From contig NZ_UGPW01000001.1 of the NCBI RefSeq assembly GCF_900453105.1, forward strand, positions 310,001-374,000: a DNA stretch of 64,000 nucleotides. Reading direction: 5' to 3'. Origin of the DNA: Moraxella ovis (GTDB lineage Bacteria; Pseudomonadota; Gammaproteobacteria; Pseudomonadales; Moraxellaceae). Each line of letters starts with the position of its first letter. The stretch's first letter is position 1. The position numbers and the translations under genes are program-made. Below the pieces are notes generated by a model that worked only from the letters and a program-made list of their open reading frames with translations, searched no databases and had not been told where the DNA came from. Below, piece by piece: positions 16,779 to 27,782 of the stretch.

Positions 16779-18014
16779 TTAGATGGACTGCACATATTCG
16801 TCAAGCAGCTCGAACAGTCGATGAATCTCATCTGCTGTCGAGTAGTGCAAAAATCCTACACGTAAGAATCCCGTCTCAACCAAATCTAAATGACGCGCCA
16901 CATCCAGCGCATAAAAATTACCCGATGGTAAGGCAACGTTGCGTTCGCCAAACCACTTAGCGATGTTGGCAGGATCTAGGACTTTGCCATCTTTGACAAG
17001 GTTAAAGGCGAACGTAGGTGTGCGCCCCTCGGTGGTGTTTTTGCCGTATAGGATAAAATAAGGTCGCTGGTTGGCGTATTCTAAGAATAACTTGGATAAC
17101 CCTTGCTCGTATTCTTGTACGATGGTGTATGCTTGCTGTAGTCGTTCATCTAGCGTGCCATCTATACCGCCTAGATTCGCCCAATACTCAATCAATGCAA
17201 TCATGCCTGCCTTTGCCTCGAATGACTGTGTGCCTTGTTCAAAGGCAAAAGGGCGAATCTCAGTGGCAGGCTCCACTTTATAAGCGGGTAAATCCAGCGC
17301 GCGATTAGAGGCGTAAGCCATGCCAAGGTGAGCACCGCCAAGTTTATAGCTGGAGGCGAAGAGTAGATCGCAGCCCATCTGAGTGGCATTGACTTTCTCG
17401 TGTACGATAGCGTGCACCGCATCAACAACCATGAATGCGCCGACAGCCTTGGTGCGCTCGATGATCGGGCTGATGTGAGTTCTTGTTCCTAGCACATTCG
17501 ACGCCAATGACACCGCCACCAGACGGGTGTTCTCATCGATGAGCATCTCTAATGACTGTAAGTCAAGCGTGCTACCATCGGCAGTTAAGGGGATGCGGCG
17601 GATCTCTACGCCTTTATCGATGCCGGCGGTTTGCCATGATGAGACGTTTGAGAAATGGTCAATCGAGCTTAGAACGATGTTGTCACCTGCTTGCCAATCG
17701 CGTGATAGAACTCGCGAGAACTGAAACATCAAGCTGGTGGAGTTTAACCCAAAAACCACCTGTTCGGCAGGACAGCCAAGCCAAGCGCCTGCCATCTTAC
17801 GTGCAGTGGCATTAATGGCACTGGTACGTCTGCCGGCATCTGCATGGCCGCCCATGTTGCTGTTGTAGCAGCCTAGATAATCACCCATCGCTTGGATGAC
17901 TGCCTTGGGCACCTGACTGCCGCCAGGACCATCAAAGAAAATCGGGGTCTGTCCCTGCTCATCCTTGCAAGAAAATGCCAAAAACTGCTCACGAATCTTG
18001 GTAACGTTGTACAT
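16779..18014 (-). CDS. Class V aminotransferase, cysteine desulfurase-like (VC1184 type)
   Basis: A 411-residue PLP enzyme of aminotransferase class V. The PLP lysine lies in FASSYKLGGAHLGMAY and the aspartate in VVDAVHAI. It resembles the 'cysteine desulfurase-like' group (TIGR01976) rather than IscS or SufS: no conserved catalytic cysteine loop is seen near the C-terminus, so cysteine desulfuration is doubtful. AGGA lies 6 bases before the start. It follows a 2OG-Fe oxygenase gene by 73 bases on the same strand; the pairing suggests the two act on the same amino-acid-like substrate. Confidence 0.8.
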   Translation of the reverse strand: MYNVTKIREQFLAFSCKDEQGQTPIFFDGPGGSQVPKAVIQAMGDYLGCYNSNMGGHADAGRRTSAINATARKMAGAWLGCPAEQVVFGLNSTSLMFQFSRVLSRDWQAGDNIVLSSIDHFSNVSSWQTAGIDKGVEIRRIPLTADGSTLDLQSLEMLIDENTRLVAVSLASNVLGTRTHISPIIERTKAVGAFMVVDAVHAIVHEKVNATQMGCDLLFASSYKLGGAHLGMAYASNRALDLPAYKVEPATEIRPFAFEQGTQSFEAKAGMIALIEYWANLGGIDGTLDERLQQAYTIVQEYEQGLSKLFLEYANQRPYFILYGKNTTEGRTPTFAFNLVKDGKVLDPANIAKWFGERNVALPSGNFYALDVARHLDLVETGFLRVGFLHYSTADEIHRLFELLDEYVQSI

Positions 18015-18087
18015 TATTTTTCCTAAATCTAATAACGGAAAATAACGCCAATCGATGAATTGGCGTTAAAAATATGCTTAAAATAGC

Positions 18088-18723
18088 TTACTGTAGATTG
18101 GCTGTCAATACGAACAGATCCCAAAAACCCGATTCGCCTGTGGTGCTAAGCTCGCTGGCATAGTGCCAAAGCTCGCTGTCATCCATCACGCAGTATACAC
18201 CCGTCTCGCTCGGCAGTCTGACCAGCATGCTGTCCGGATTATTCGTCTGATAAGCGCACAGATCGCCGCCTGCTACATCTTGACGGCTGACGGTGAACAT
18301 GCCAATGCGATCAAAGCCATCTTGGTGCAGACCTTCTGGCGTGGTGATGGTGGGCTTGGCAGGGTCTTTGGAGACGATGCGCATCTGATGGATTTCAATG
18401 GTGGCATCGTTAGGCAGTCCGCCTTGGTTGGCGAAGGTATCTACGATGGTTAAGAAACCCTCGGTCTGTAGTAGCTCATCACTCACGTCGTCATATTGGC
18501 GAACCACGTCACCTTGGAATTTATTTAATTCGCTACTTTGGACGAATTGGCTGCCACGAATCAGCTCGATGTCCTGGCTGTCTTGGTTGTAGGTGAATTT
18601 GGAATAGCGGCGCAGGCGATAACTGCCGTCCTTATATAGGCTGGGCGTTAAGCTGTCAAAATCACTACGAAGTGAGGCGATGATGTCGGTAGGCAGATTG
18701 CCTGTGTGAAGAAGTGCGCTCAT
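18088..18723 (-). CDS. 2-oxoglutarate/Fe(II)-dependent oxygenase (2OG-Fe_Oxy_2 type)
   Basis: A 211-residue protein of the pfam10014 type, which includes free amino-acid hydroxylases such as L-isoleucine dioxygenase. The iron-binding HxD is His133-x-Asp135 (LHQDGFD), the family segment VSRQDVAGGDL follows, and the distal histidine is probably in ELWHYASEL. No signal peptide. AGGA lies 8 bases upstream of the start. It is the first gene of a likely two-gene operon with the class V aminotransferase. The substrate cannot be read from the sequence. Confidence 0.85.
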   Translation of the reverse strand: MSALLHTGNLPTDIIASLRSDFDSLTPSLYKDGSYRLRRYSKFTYNQDSQDIELIRGSQFVQSSELNKFQGDVVRQYDDVSDELLQTEGFLTIVDTFANQGGLPNDATIEIHQMRIVSKDPAKPTITTPEGLHQDGFDRIGMFTVSRQDVAGGDLCAYQTNNPDSMLVRLPSETGVYCVMDDSELWHYASELSTTGESGFWDLFVLTANLQ

Positions 18724-18851
18724 GATATGTCCTTATATTGGCGTTAGGAGTCTGCATAATATAACAAAAAGTTATTTTGGTGACAAATAAATTTTATTTA
18801 TAAAAACCTAATGATAAAAAAACATATTATTATGATGGCTTAATCGGACAA

Positions 18852-18888
18852 TAAAAAAGCCAAACGCTTGATCGTTTGGCTTTTTGGG
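18852..18888. terminator. Terminator of ETF-ubiquinone oxidoreductase gene
   Basis: Stem AAAAAGCCAAACG / CGTTTGGCTTTTT with a short loop; T-run on both strands. Confidence 0.88.
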
Positions 18889-18898
18889 CTTGATAATA

Positions 18899-20569
<1,671 letters not shown>

Positions 20570-20827
20570 ATACATTCCTTAAATCGCTTGTGGGCAGGGG
20601 CTGCCAACTGGCTTTTATTGATTAAAAATAACAAAATACGGGAAATTTCATTATTTTACCAACATCAGATTTTTAAGCAAGTCAATTTATCCAATTAATC
20701 AGAGATTTGCGCGCATGCGATGATAATTTGTAAAAAATTGTGGCGAATGATTGTTGGGATGATTGATTTTTTGGGGTTAATTCAGATACAATTAATCCAA
20801 ATCTAGCCTAATGATTCAGGTGATATA

Positions 20828-21445
20828 ATGACAGATAATAATACACAAATTAATAATAAAAACAATGTCTTGCAGGACATTCTTAGTCATTCATCACCCC
20901 AAAATAACCGCAAAATTCCCCCGCTTGAGAAATGGTCACCCACGCGCATTCACGACTTTGATATTTTTATCGCGGATAATGCAGAATGGTATCATGAAGG
21001 CGATAAGATGACTCGTCAGTCATTGGTTGATTTATTTGCCAGCGTACTGTGGGGTCAGGTGGGTGATGATGGTGTGAAGTGTTATTTTTTGAAGACGTCC
21101 AGTGACATGTATCAGATTAAGGTGTTCGACGCGCCGCTACTGATCAACACCGTAGATCAAATCGAGCAAGATGGCGTGACGTGGATTGAATTTGGCACGA
21201 CCAACGGCGATAAGATTATTCTTAATGATAGTCCATTGTATTTTAAAGAATTTATCAAAGATGGCAAAGCAGAAGATCGTTTGTACATTGACACACGCCA
21301 TCAGTTGACGGCACGCGTGGGCGCTAATGTGCTCTATCACCTCATACAGATGGGCGAGCTGTCCGAAGAGGGTGGTCGGACGATGCTTACGCTCACAAGC
21401 GGTGGACGCACACACCGTGTGGTAACTGAGGTGAGCCATGATTAA
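20828..21445 (+). CDS. DUF1285 domain protein
   Basis: A 205-residue cytoplasmic protein of family DUF1285, recognised from PPLEKWSP near residue 38, IADNAEWYHEGDKMTRQSL and the FKTSSD/VFDAPL-like core. Structures of this family show two small beta-rich domains; the function is not established. It overlaps murI by 8 bases, so it is translationally coupled to peptidoglycan precursor synthesis. The first 30 residues are Asn-rich and probably disordered. Confidence 0.85.
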   Translation: MTDNNTQINNKNNVLQDILSHSSPQNNRKIPPLEKWSPTRIHDFDIFIADNAEWYHEGDKMTRQSLVDLFASVLWGQVGDDGVKCYFLKTSSDMYQIKVFDAPLLINTVDQIEQDGVTWIEFGTTNGDKIILNDSPLYFKEFIKDGKAEDRLYIDTRHQLTARVGANVLYHLIQMGELSEEGGRTMLTLTSGGRTHRVVTEVSHD

Positions 21446-22301
21446 TCAGCATCCTGATTATGTTAATGATCCAGAGAATGCGCCGATTGGCATGTTTGAT
21501 TCAGGGGTTGGCGGGCTGTCGGTCTATCGACATCTAAAGGCGCTACTGCCTAATGAGAGGTTCATCTATTATGCTGATACAGCAAATGTCCCGTATGGCA
21601 ATAAGTCTGCCGATGAGATTCTATTGCTAACCTTGCAAGCAGTGGCAAGACTATGTAAACGCGGCTGTAAGCTCATCGTCATCGCGTGCAACAGCGCATC
21701 AGCGAACGCACTGCCCACCATCAGAAAGCGATGCAGTGTGCCCATCGTAGGTCTGGTGCCTGCTGTGAAGCCTGCATGCGCCAAGACCCAAACAAACAAA
21801 ATCGCTGTACTGGCGACGCGCGCCACATTGTCGGGGCATCTGCTTAATGACGTTATCGATGAAGTGGCGACCCCCAATGGCATCACGGTACAAAAACACT
21901 TCGAACCGATGCTCGTGCCATGGGTGGAAGGCGGCATGCCCATCGACAGCCATGTGGCAGACCTACTCATCGAGCAGATGCGCCTGTGGTCAGCTAATGG
22001 TGTGGATGTGGTGGTGCTAGGATGTACGCACTATCCATTTTTTCGAGAGTTTTTACAAGCCTATATCGACAAAAATAACCTTAGCATGCATCTGATTGAT
22101 TCGGGCGCTGCCATCGCCCAGCGTGTCAAATCGCTGCTGAGTGCTTATCAGATTAGTGCCAGTTCACCCAAGAATCTACCGCTGACTTTGTACGCCAGTC
22201 ATTTCGATGAGCAGCTGGCCAGAACCGTGGGTGGTCTGATTGATGATCAGGTGAAATTCGTAGGTTATGATTTTTTGCCGTTGGCTGATGATGTGCTGTA
22301 A
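21438..22301 (+). CDS. murI: Glutamate racemase
   Basis: A 287-residue cofactor-independent racemase that makes D-glutamate for peptidoglycan. The N-terminal GMFDSGVGGLSVYRHL, the catalytic cysteine motifs ACNSASANALP and GCTHYPF, and the VPYGNKS segment are all present. Length is normal. Its ATG lies within the end of the DUF1285 gene. No terminator hairpin follows before the next small gene, 102 bases downstream. Confidence 0.96.
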   Translation: MINQHPDYVNDPENAPIGMFDSGVGGLSVYRHLKALLPNERFIYYADTANVPYGNKSADEILLLTLQAVARLCKRGCKLIVIACNSASANALPTIRKRCSVPIVGLVPAVKPACAKTQTNKIAVLATRATLSGHLLNDVIDEVATPNGITVQKHFEPMLVPWVEGGMPIDSHVADLLIEQMRLWSANGVDVVVLGCTHYPFFREFLQAYIDKNNLSMHLIDSGAAIAQRVKSLLSAYQISASSPKNLPLTLYASHFDEQLARTVGGLIDDQVKFVGYDFLPLADDVL

Positions 22302-22403
22302 GCCAAATGTAGAAAAATGTAAATATGCATGGATTGGCATTGTCAAAGCGTTCAAAATTTGGTCTAATGGTATCAGACCAAAACAACCAAAAAGGAGATG
22401 ACC

Positions 22404-22577
22404 ATGTCAGAATCAAAGCTAAATGAACAAATCAAGAAATTCGATGAGCTGCAAGACAGCATGCACGAAGCTGAAAAAAACCGCACGCTAGAAGAGCAAG
22501 TGGCCTACCTAAAATCACAAGGCATTGACCCATCGAAATCCTATGCTAAATGGGACGACGACCAAGAAGAGGAGTGA
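22404..22577 (+). CDS. Small charged helical protein, 57 residues
   Basis: A short open frame starting MSESKLNEQIKKFDELQ and ending WDDDQEEE, with an excellent ribosome site AAGGAG 8 bases before the ATG and a terminator 47 bases after the stop. The middle (about 5-38) is a heptad-like amphipathic helix likely to form a coiled coil; the C-terminus is strongly acidic. I do not recognise the family. The ribosome site, codon use and following terminator argue that it is real. It lies after murI on the same strand. Confidence 0.72.
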   Translation: MSESKLNEQIKKFDELQDSMHEAEKNRTLEEQVAYLKSQGIDPSKSYAKWDDDQEEE

Positions 22578-22623
22578 TGGCTTACCGTCTGATGCAATGA
22601 GTGCATAATTCTAAATTCGATAT

Positions 22624-22654
22624 AAAAAGCCCAATCGTAGTGATTGGGCTTTTG
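22624..22654. terminator. Bidirectional terminator
   Basis: Stem AAAAGCCCAATC / GATTGGGCTTTT with a 5-base loop, between the small gene and the convergent transglycosylase gene. Confidence 0.87.
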
Positions 22655-22667
22655 TCTGTTTTTTAGA

Positions 22668-24110
22668 TTAGTTTGGTACTAATGAAATGGTGCCATCAGC
22701 ATTCAACACACGGCGATACGTCTTAGGTGCAACCGTCTGAGCTGGTACTTGAATGGTGCGTACCGGCGCATAAGTCGGCTGAGCTGGACGCGGCTGAGCT
22801 TGTGCAGGCGCGACCGATGGTGCTTGTTGTACGACAGGGCGTACTACTTGAGCAGGCTGGGCGACTGGATTGACTTGAGCTGAGTTAGGGTTAGTGCTGA
22901 CGCGGCTTGTGATTAAGCGATGGAATTTTTGACCTGCGCGACCATCTGGACTAACACCCGCTTGTCTTTGATAATCCATGATGGCGCGGCGTGTATTATC
23001 GCCAATGATGCCATCGACTTTACCGATGTCGTAGCCTGCATTTAGCAGTGCTTGCTGAATTTCTTTGGCTTCACGGCGGCTGATGCCAGGATCGTCAGTT
23101 GGCCAAGGGGTGACAAAATTGGTATTCGTATCAGAATTCTCAATCAACGTCGATAGATGAGCGATGGCAAGTGCATAGCTCTCTGATGCGTTATAAGAAT
23201 AGAAGGTATCGAAGTTCTTACCAACCAAGAACGCAGGACCTTGGCGACCTGCAGGCAGTAGCAGTCCTGCCGATGCCATGTTATTCGGTAATGGGCGACC
23301 ATCTGGTAGGGTGATGCCTTGATTCTGCCAGTGGCTGATGGATTTTTTGGCAGTGCGTCCGCTTGAACCTGTGTAGCCGTTTAGGCGGACTTCATAGCCC
23401 CATGGCTCGCCTGTACGGTAGCCACGTTTGGTTAGGAAATTGGCGGTACTGGCAAGCGCGTCTGCCTTAGAATTCACCAAGTCCTTACGTCCATCGCCGT
23501 CAAAATCCACCGCCAATTCCAAAAAGGTGCTCGGCATGAACTGCGTCTGTCCGAATGCACCTGCCCATGAACCTGTCATGTCAGATGGGCGGATGTCGCC
23601 GTTTTGGACGATTTTGAGTGCGCTGGCAAATTCACCGCGAAAATAGCTCTGACGACGATCAAAGCAAGACAACGTCGCTAGGCTGGTAAATAGGTTCTTG
23701 CCACCTAAGGTCTGACCAAAATTACTCTCAACGCCCCACACGCCAAGCACGTGTTCAGGCTTCACACCATAGCGCGACTCGATGCGTCGCAGCACGTCGG
23801 CCTGCTCAGCACGAGCTGCCAGACCATCTGCCACACGCTCACTGTCAACAAGTGATGCGTGATAATCCCACGGGTCTTTTTTAAATTCGGGTTGATAGTT
23901 TAGTGAGCGGATAACGCTTGGGTCAGGTTCGCTAGGTCGATACATCTCAAAGGTGCTGCTAGAGATGCTGCGAAAGGCAGATGAATGCTTTAGATTATCT
24001 AGGCACTGCTGGAACTGTGCATTTGACAGATAAGGCAGATCATTGGCCTGCACGCTCGAGAATGCGCCGATGCTTGCTAAGGTAAGGCTGATTTTGGTTA
24101 AGGTTTTCAT
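22668..24110 (-). CDS. Lytic murein transglycosylase (MltB family) with peptidoglycan-binding domain
   Basis: A 480-residue secreted enzyme that cleaves glycan strands to 1,6-anhydro products. A signal peptide (about 1-22, ending SVQA) is followed by the SLT_2/MltB catalytic domain (about 40-330) with the catalytic glutamate in GVWGVESNFG, then a PG_binding_1 domain (about 340-400, DIGKVDGIIGDNTRRA) and a Pro/Gln/Val-rich low-complexity tail. No lipobox, so it is soluble periplasmic rather than a lipoprotein. AGGA lies 6 bases before the chosen ATG; an upstream in-frame start lacks a ribosome site and spoils the signal peptide. Confidence 0.9.
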   Translation of the reverse strand: MKTLTKISLTLASIGAFSSVQANDLPYLSNAQFQQCLDNLKHSSAFRSISSSTFEMYRPSEPDPSVIRSLNYQPEFKKDPWDYHASLVDSERVADGLAARAEQADVLRRIESRYGVKPEHVLGVWGVESNFGQTLGGKNLFTSLATLSCFDRRQSYFRGEFASALKIVQNGDIRPSDMTGSWAGAFGQTQFMPSTFLELAVDFDGDGRKDLVNSKADALASTANFLTKRGYRTGEPWGYEVRLNGYTGSSGRTAKKSISHWQNQGITLPDGRPLPNNMASAGLLLPAGRQGPAFLVGKNFDTFYSYNASESYALAIAHLSTLIENSDTNTNFVTPWPTDDPGISRREAKEIQQALLNAGYDIGKVDGIIGDNTRRAIMDYQRQAGVSPDGRAGQKFHRLITSRVSTNPNSAQVNPVAQPAQVVRPVVQQAPSVAPAQAQPRPAQPTYAPVRTIQVPAQTVAPKTYRRVLNADGTISLVPN

Positions 24111-24235
24111 AATTGTCCTAAAAATGGCAAAAGTAGCTATAAAGTACAAAATTTTTGCCCATTAAAAAAGTAAAATTGATAAAATCAACCGATGGGCAAG
24201 ATTTGAGTAAGGTATCGGCTGATTTTTGAGCTTGT

Positions 24236-25612
24236 TTAGAGATTTTGTGCGATTTTTTGGCTGTGGCGTTCAAGATACCACAACAAGAAAACCGCCGCCA
24301 CCGCCAGAGAAATCACAAGCGCCATCCAGAATCCATAGATGCCCATGTCATAATGAAATGCCAAAAAATACCCTGGAATCAGGCCACAGCCCCAGAATGC
24401 GATGAGATGAATCACCATCGGAACGTTTGTGACCTTGTAGCCGCGCAGGGCATAGCTTGCCACGCATTGAATGGCATCGACCAGCTGGAATGCCGCAGCG
24501 AATAAAATCACGGTCGCAGCGATACCAATCACCGTCAGATCGTCGGTATACATGTCCGCCAATGGATAACGCAGAACAATCAAAAACGCCGCCGTGACGA
24601 ATGAGACAACGATGGCAGATGAGATGGCGACACCTGAGACGTAGCGTGCGCGTTTTGGTTTTTGTTGCCCTAGATAGTAGCCGGTGCGTACGGTCGAGGC
24701 GATGCCCATGCTCTGAGGCAGCATAAAGATAAGACTGGTCAGGCTAATCACGATCTGCTGGGCAGCGACATAGTTCTCCGTATCGCCACTAAGACGCGCC
24801 ACCAAGAACATGATGCAGGTAAATAAGCTAACTTCAATAAAAAAAGACAAACCAATTGGTGCGCCTAGGCGGGTAATCTCGATGAAGGTTTTTAGGTTGG
24901 GCGCGGTGATTTTATCTGTTAGACCAAACGGCTTAAAATACACGTCTTTGGCGATATAAATAGCCAAAACGATGGCATTCACCCAAAATACGACCGCAGT
25001 CGCCAAGCCGCAGCCAGCACCGCCAAGCGCAGGCATGCCAAATTTACCATACACAAAAATCCAATTCAAAGGAATGTTAAGCGCAAAGCAAATCCAGCTG
25101 ACGATCATGATTGCACGAGGGCGATTAAGACTAGATGCATAAGCATGTAGCGCACGATGCACCATGGCGGCAGGCATGGCAAGCCCAATAAACCAAATAT
25201 AGCTCTCGGTAATGGCAAGCGTCTCTTGGCTTAAATCAAAAAACGCCTTAAATGGCGCGATCGCTACCCACATCGCCAGCATCCCAATGATGCCCATCAG
25301 TAGCCCATACCACAGACCTTGACGTCCCATCTCACCAATCTCATGAGTGGCTTTGGCGCCGTGCTGCTGAGCGATCATGGGGTTAAGCGCGCTCATCACG
25401 CCCATCAAGGTCACATAGACAGTAATGAACAGGCTGCTGCCCAGCGCTACCGCTGCTAAGTCTCCCTTGCCTGCACCACCTGCCATGACGGTATCGACGA
25501 AACTCGTGCCGACTTGGGCAACCTGAGCCAGCAGCATGGGCAGGGCGAGCGCGATGAGGGTTTTTAGTTCTTTTTTGTAGGTGTTGATAGAATAGGCAGT
25601 GACGTCTAGCAT
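24236..25612 (-). CDS. MATE-family multidrug efflux transporter (NorM-like)
   Basis: A 458-residue inner-membrane protein with twelve predicted membrane segments, in two homologous halves typical of MATE exporters (LALPMLLAQVAQVGTSFVDTVMAG in the first). The family extrudes cationic drugs in exchange for sodium or protons. The ATG giving MLDVTAYS is chosen as the closest to family N-termini; no clear ribosome site supports it and an in-frame ATG 48 bases upstream exists. Single gene, and the last gene before the GATC-free block. Confidence 0.9.
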   Translation of the reverse strand: MLDVTAYSINTYKKELKTLIALALPMLLAQVAQVGTSFVDTVMAGGAGKGDLAAVALGSSLFITVYVTLMGVMSALNPMIAQQHGAKATHEIGEMGRQGLWYGLLMGIIGMLAMWVAIAPFKAFFDLSQETLAITESYIWFIGLAMPAAMVHRALHAYASSLNRPRAIMIVSWICFALNIPLNWIFVYGKFGMPALGGAGCGLATAVVFWVNAIVLAIYIAKDVYFKPFGLTDKITAPNLKTFIEITRLGAPIGLSFFIEVSLFTCIMFLVARLSGDTENYVAAQQIVISLTSLIFMLPQSMGIASTVRTGYYLGQQKPKRARYVSGVAISSAIVVSFVTAAFLIVLRYPLADMYTDDLTVIGIAATVILFAAAFQLVDAIQCVASYALRGYKVTNVPMVIHLIAFWGCGLIPGYFLAFHYDMGIYGFWMALVISLAVAAVFLLWYLERHSQKIAQNL

Positions 25613-25949
25613 GATGAGCCGAATGTGATGAATGGGGTGAATTTCGCCAATGCAGATCAAAAAACAGATGAAATTCGTTGGTGTGTAGTATAAAGAAAAT
25701 CGCTCAAAAAGTCCACGTAAAGCCCAATCGAATCTATGATAAATAAATACAAAAACAGGACAGTATATCCACCTTAAATGTGAGCACTAACACAACGGAC
25801 GCGAATAAAGAAAAAATTCGGATTGATTATTGTCAATTTATACTTCTAAAGTAGTATGCCGCGCCCTATTAGATGGATGACGATTGCTGTTTGTTTTGTT
25901 AGACTTAGATTACACCCATAGCCGAGGCAACGCCCAGCCGATTAACATG
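25613..25949. promoter_or_regulatory. MATE-moaA intergenic region
   Basis: A 337-base divergent region with no gene. It holds an FNR-type box at 25823-25836 and a TAGTAT (25852-25857) that could be a -10 for moaA. The last GATC before the GATC-free block is at 25655. Confidence 0.5.
25823..25836 (+). promoter_or_regulatory. FNR/Anr-type box upstream of moaA
   Basis: TTGATTATTGTCAA matches TTGAT-N4-ATCAA with one mismatch. With TAGTAT as -10 it would lie about 40 bases upstream of transcription start, the class II activating position. Confidence 0.6.
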
Positions 25950-26999
25950 AAAACGTCCGTCCCCACCTTCCACGCCAAAGCCCTCTTCGCTGACATGGGC
26001 GGGCAAGGCTCACACACCCAACTTACCCCCACCCCACTTGTGGACGGATTTAACAGACAGCTGACCTACCTACGCCTATCGGTTACCGACTTTTGTAACT
26101 TTCGCTGTGATTACTGCTTGCCGAACGGCTATCAAGGCAAACGAGTTGATGACGAGCTGACACTTGCCGAGATTGACACGCTTTTTAACGGCTTTGTCAG
26201 TCTTGGTACAAAAAAAGTACGTCTGACAGGCGGAGAGCCATCCGTTCGCCGTGATTTGGCGGACATCATCGCCCTTGCCAAACAGCATGGCATTGCCAAA
26301 ATCGCCATCTCATCAAACGGCTACAAACTTGCCAAACACCTATCATCTTGGCAAAACGCTGGGCTTAATCAATTAAATCTTAGCATTGACAGTTTTGATA
26401 AAGACGTATTCAAAAAAATCACAGGCTTTGATATATTGCCTACGCTCTTAAATGACGTGGATAAATTATTACAAACGACCGACATTAAATTGAAAATGAA
26501 CGGTATTTTAATGCACGATACCGCTTATGATAATTTATTATCCGCCCTTGATTTTGTCAAAGAGCGTCCTGTTACTTATCGCTTTATTGAATTTATGCAA
26601 ACCAGTGATAATGCCGATTTGTTTTTTGCTCAAAATCAAACCGCCCAGTTTATCAAAGACTACCTTGTTACACATGGCTGGCAACCCAAAACTAAAGCCC
26701 AAGACGATGGACCTGCCATTGAATACATCCACCCTGATTATATAGGCAGTATTGGCATTATTGAGCCGTATGCCAAAAACTTTTGTGATAGTTGCAATCG
26801 CTTAAGAGTCAGCAGTCTTGGCAAAGTGCATTTGTGCTTATTTGATTCTCAAAATTATGACATTCGCCCTTATCTTGCCACACAAGATAAAAAAGGGCTA
26901 ATGACAGCACTAAAAGGCTTAATGCCAATCAAGCCTGAACACCATTATTTAGATAGTCATAGCGGTATGATGAATAATTTATCGCTGGTGGGTGGTTAG
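25950..26999 (+). CDS. moaA: GTP 3',8-cyclase MoaA (molybdenum cofactor step 1)
   Basis: A 349-residue radical-SAM enzyme that, with MoaC, turns GTP into cyclic pyranopterin. The N-terminal cluster cysteines are Cys50, Cys54 and Cys57 (CNFRCDYC); the C-terminal cluster is in FCDSCNRLRVSSLG...HLCLF. The first 30 residues extend past the usual N-terminus. The C-terminus ends LSLVGG, close to the GG tail typical of MoaA and needed for activity. The ATG at 25950 is chosen; a TTG at 25884 would add 22 residues without support. First gene of a tight ten-gene run. Confidence 0.94.
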   Translation, partial: KTSVPTFHAKALFADMGGQGSHTQLTPTPLVDGFNRQLTYLRLSVTDFCNFRCDYCLPNGYQGKRVDDELTLAEIDTLFNGFVSLGTKKVRLTGGEPSVRRDLADIIALAKQHGIAKIAISSNGYKLAKHLSSWQNAGLNQLNLSIDSFDKDVFKKITGFDILPTLLNDVDKLLQTTDIKLKMNGILMHDTAYDNLLSALDFVKERPVTYRFIEFMQTSDNADLFFAQNQTAQFIKDYLVTHGWQPKTKAQDDGPAIEYIHPDYIGSIGIIEPYAKNFCDSCNRLRVSSLGKVHLCLFDSQNYDIRPYLATQDKKGLMTALKGLMPIKPEHHYLDSHSGMMNNLSLVGG

Positions 27000-27046
27000 T
27001 TATATCTTATGATATGATATGGCTTTTAATGTAAAGGTGTTCAATC

Positions 27047-27748
27047 ATGACCGCAGAGACAATCACACAAGCAGATGATTTGCCTAGACTTGTTGGCACA
27101 TTAACCGATGTACGAGCAGGCAAGGTAGAGCCGTTCGTGCGTGGCGTGAGTGCCATTAACAAAATAGCGATTGACGGTAGCATGACGGTAAATCTGCTGG
27201 GTCTGTCCGAGGATGAGCAGGCAGAACATAAATTTCATGGCGGACATCTAAAAGCCCTGCATCAAATGCCCATCACGACCTATGACGCCATCAATCAAGA
27301 ATTTAATTTAAACGCACCCATCGGCTCATTGGGCGAGAACCTAACCGTGATGACATCAGGCGAACCGATGTGCGAGGATAATGTCTGCATTGGCGACATT
27401 TATCAGTTTGGCGAGGGCGATGATAGCGTACAGGTGCGTCTGATACAGCCACGTCGCCCCTGCTATAAGATTAATGACAAGCTTGGCAACGCAGGCGTGT
27501 CCTATTTCGTGGCACGAGAGGGCATTGCAGGGTGGTATTATCAGGTGGTGCGAACAGGGGTGCTTCATGCGGGCATGCCTGTTTATCTTATTGACCGCCC
27601 TTATCCGTTTGCTAATTTGACGGCGCTGTGGTCATTGATTAACCAAAAATCTGGCATTGAGGCACAGATGGCGGATAAATGGCTTGGTATTGACTGTCTA
27701 GAAATCAGCTGGAAAAAGAAAATCCACAACAAACGTAAAGCTCATTGA
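27047..27748 (+). CDS. MOSC-domain protein (YiiM-like)
   Basis: A 233-residue protein with a MOSC domain, a beta-rich fold that carries molybdenum cofactor sulfur chemistry. The conserved cysteine lies in QPRRPCYKIND, as in E. coli YiiM, whose role is reduction or detoxification of N-hydroxylated bases using Moco. KFHGGHLKALH and GSLGENLTV are also family segments. Its position second in a Moco operon fits a Moco-dependent function. Whether it works as an enzyme or in cofactor maturation is not decided by sequence. Confidence 0.85.
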   Translation: MTAETITQADDLPRLVGTLTDVRAGKVEPFVRGVSAINKIAIDGSMTVNLLGLSEDEQAEHKFHGGHLKALHQMPITTYDAINQEFNLNAPIGSLGENLTVMTSGEPMCEDNVCIGDIYQFGEGDDSVQVRLIQPRRPCYKINDKLGNAGVSYFVAREGIAGWYYQVVRTGVLHAGMPVYLIDRPYPFANLTALWSLINQKSGIEAQMADKWLGIDCLEISWKKKIHNKRKAH

Positions 27749-27782
27749 TATTTTATTTATTTTAATTTAAAAGGGTAATCCT

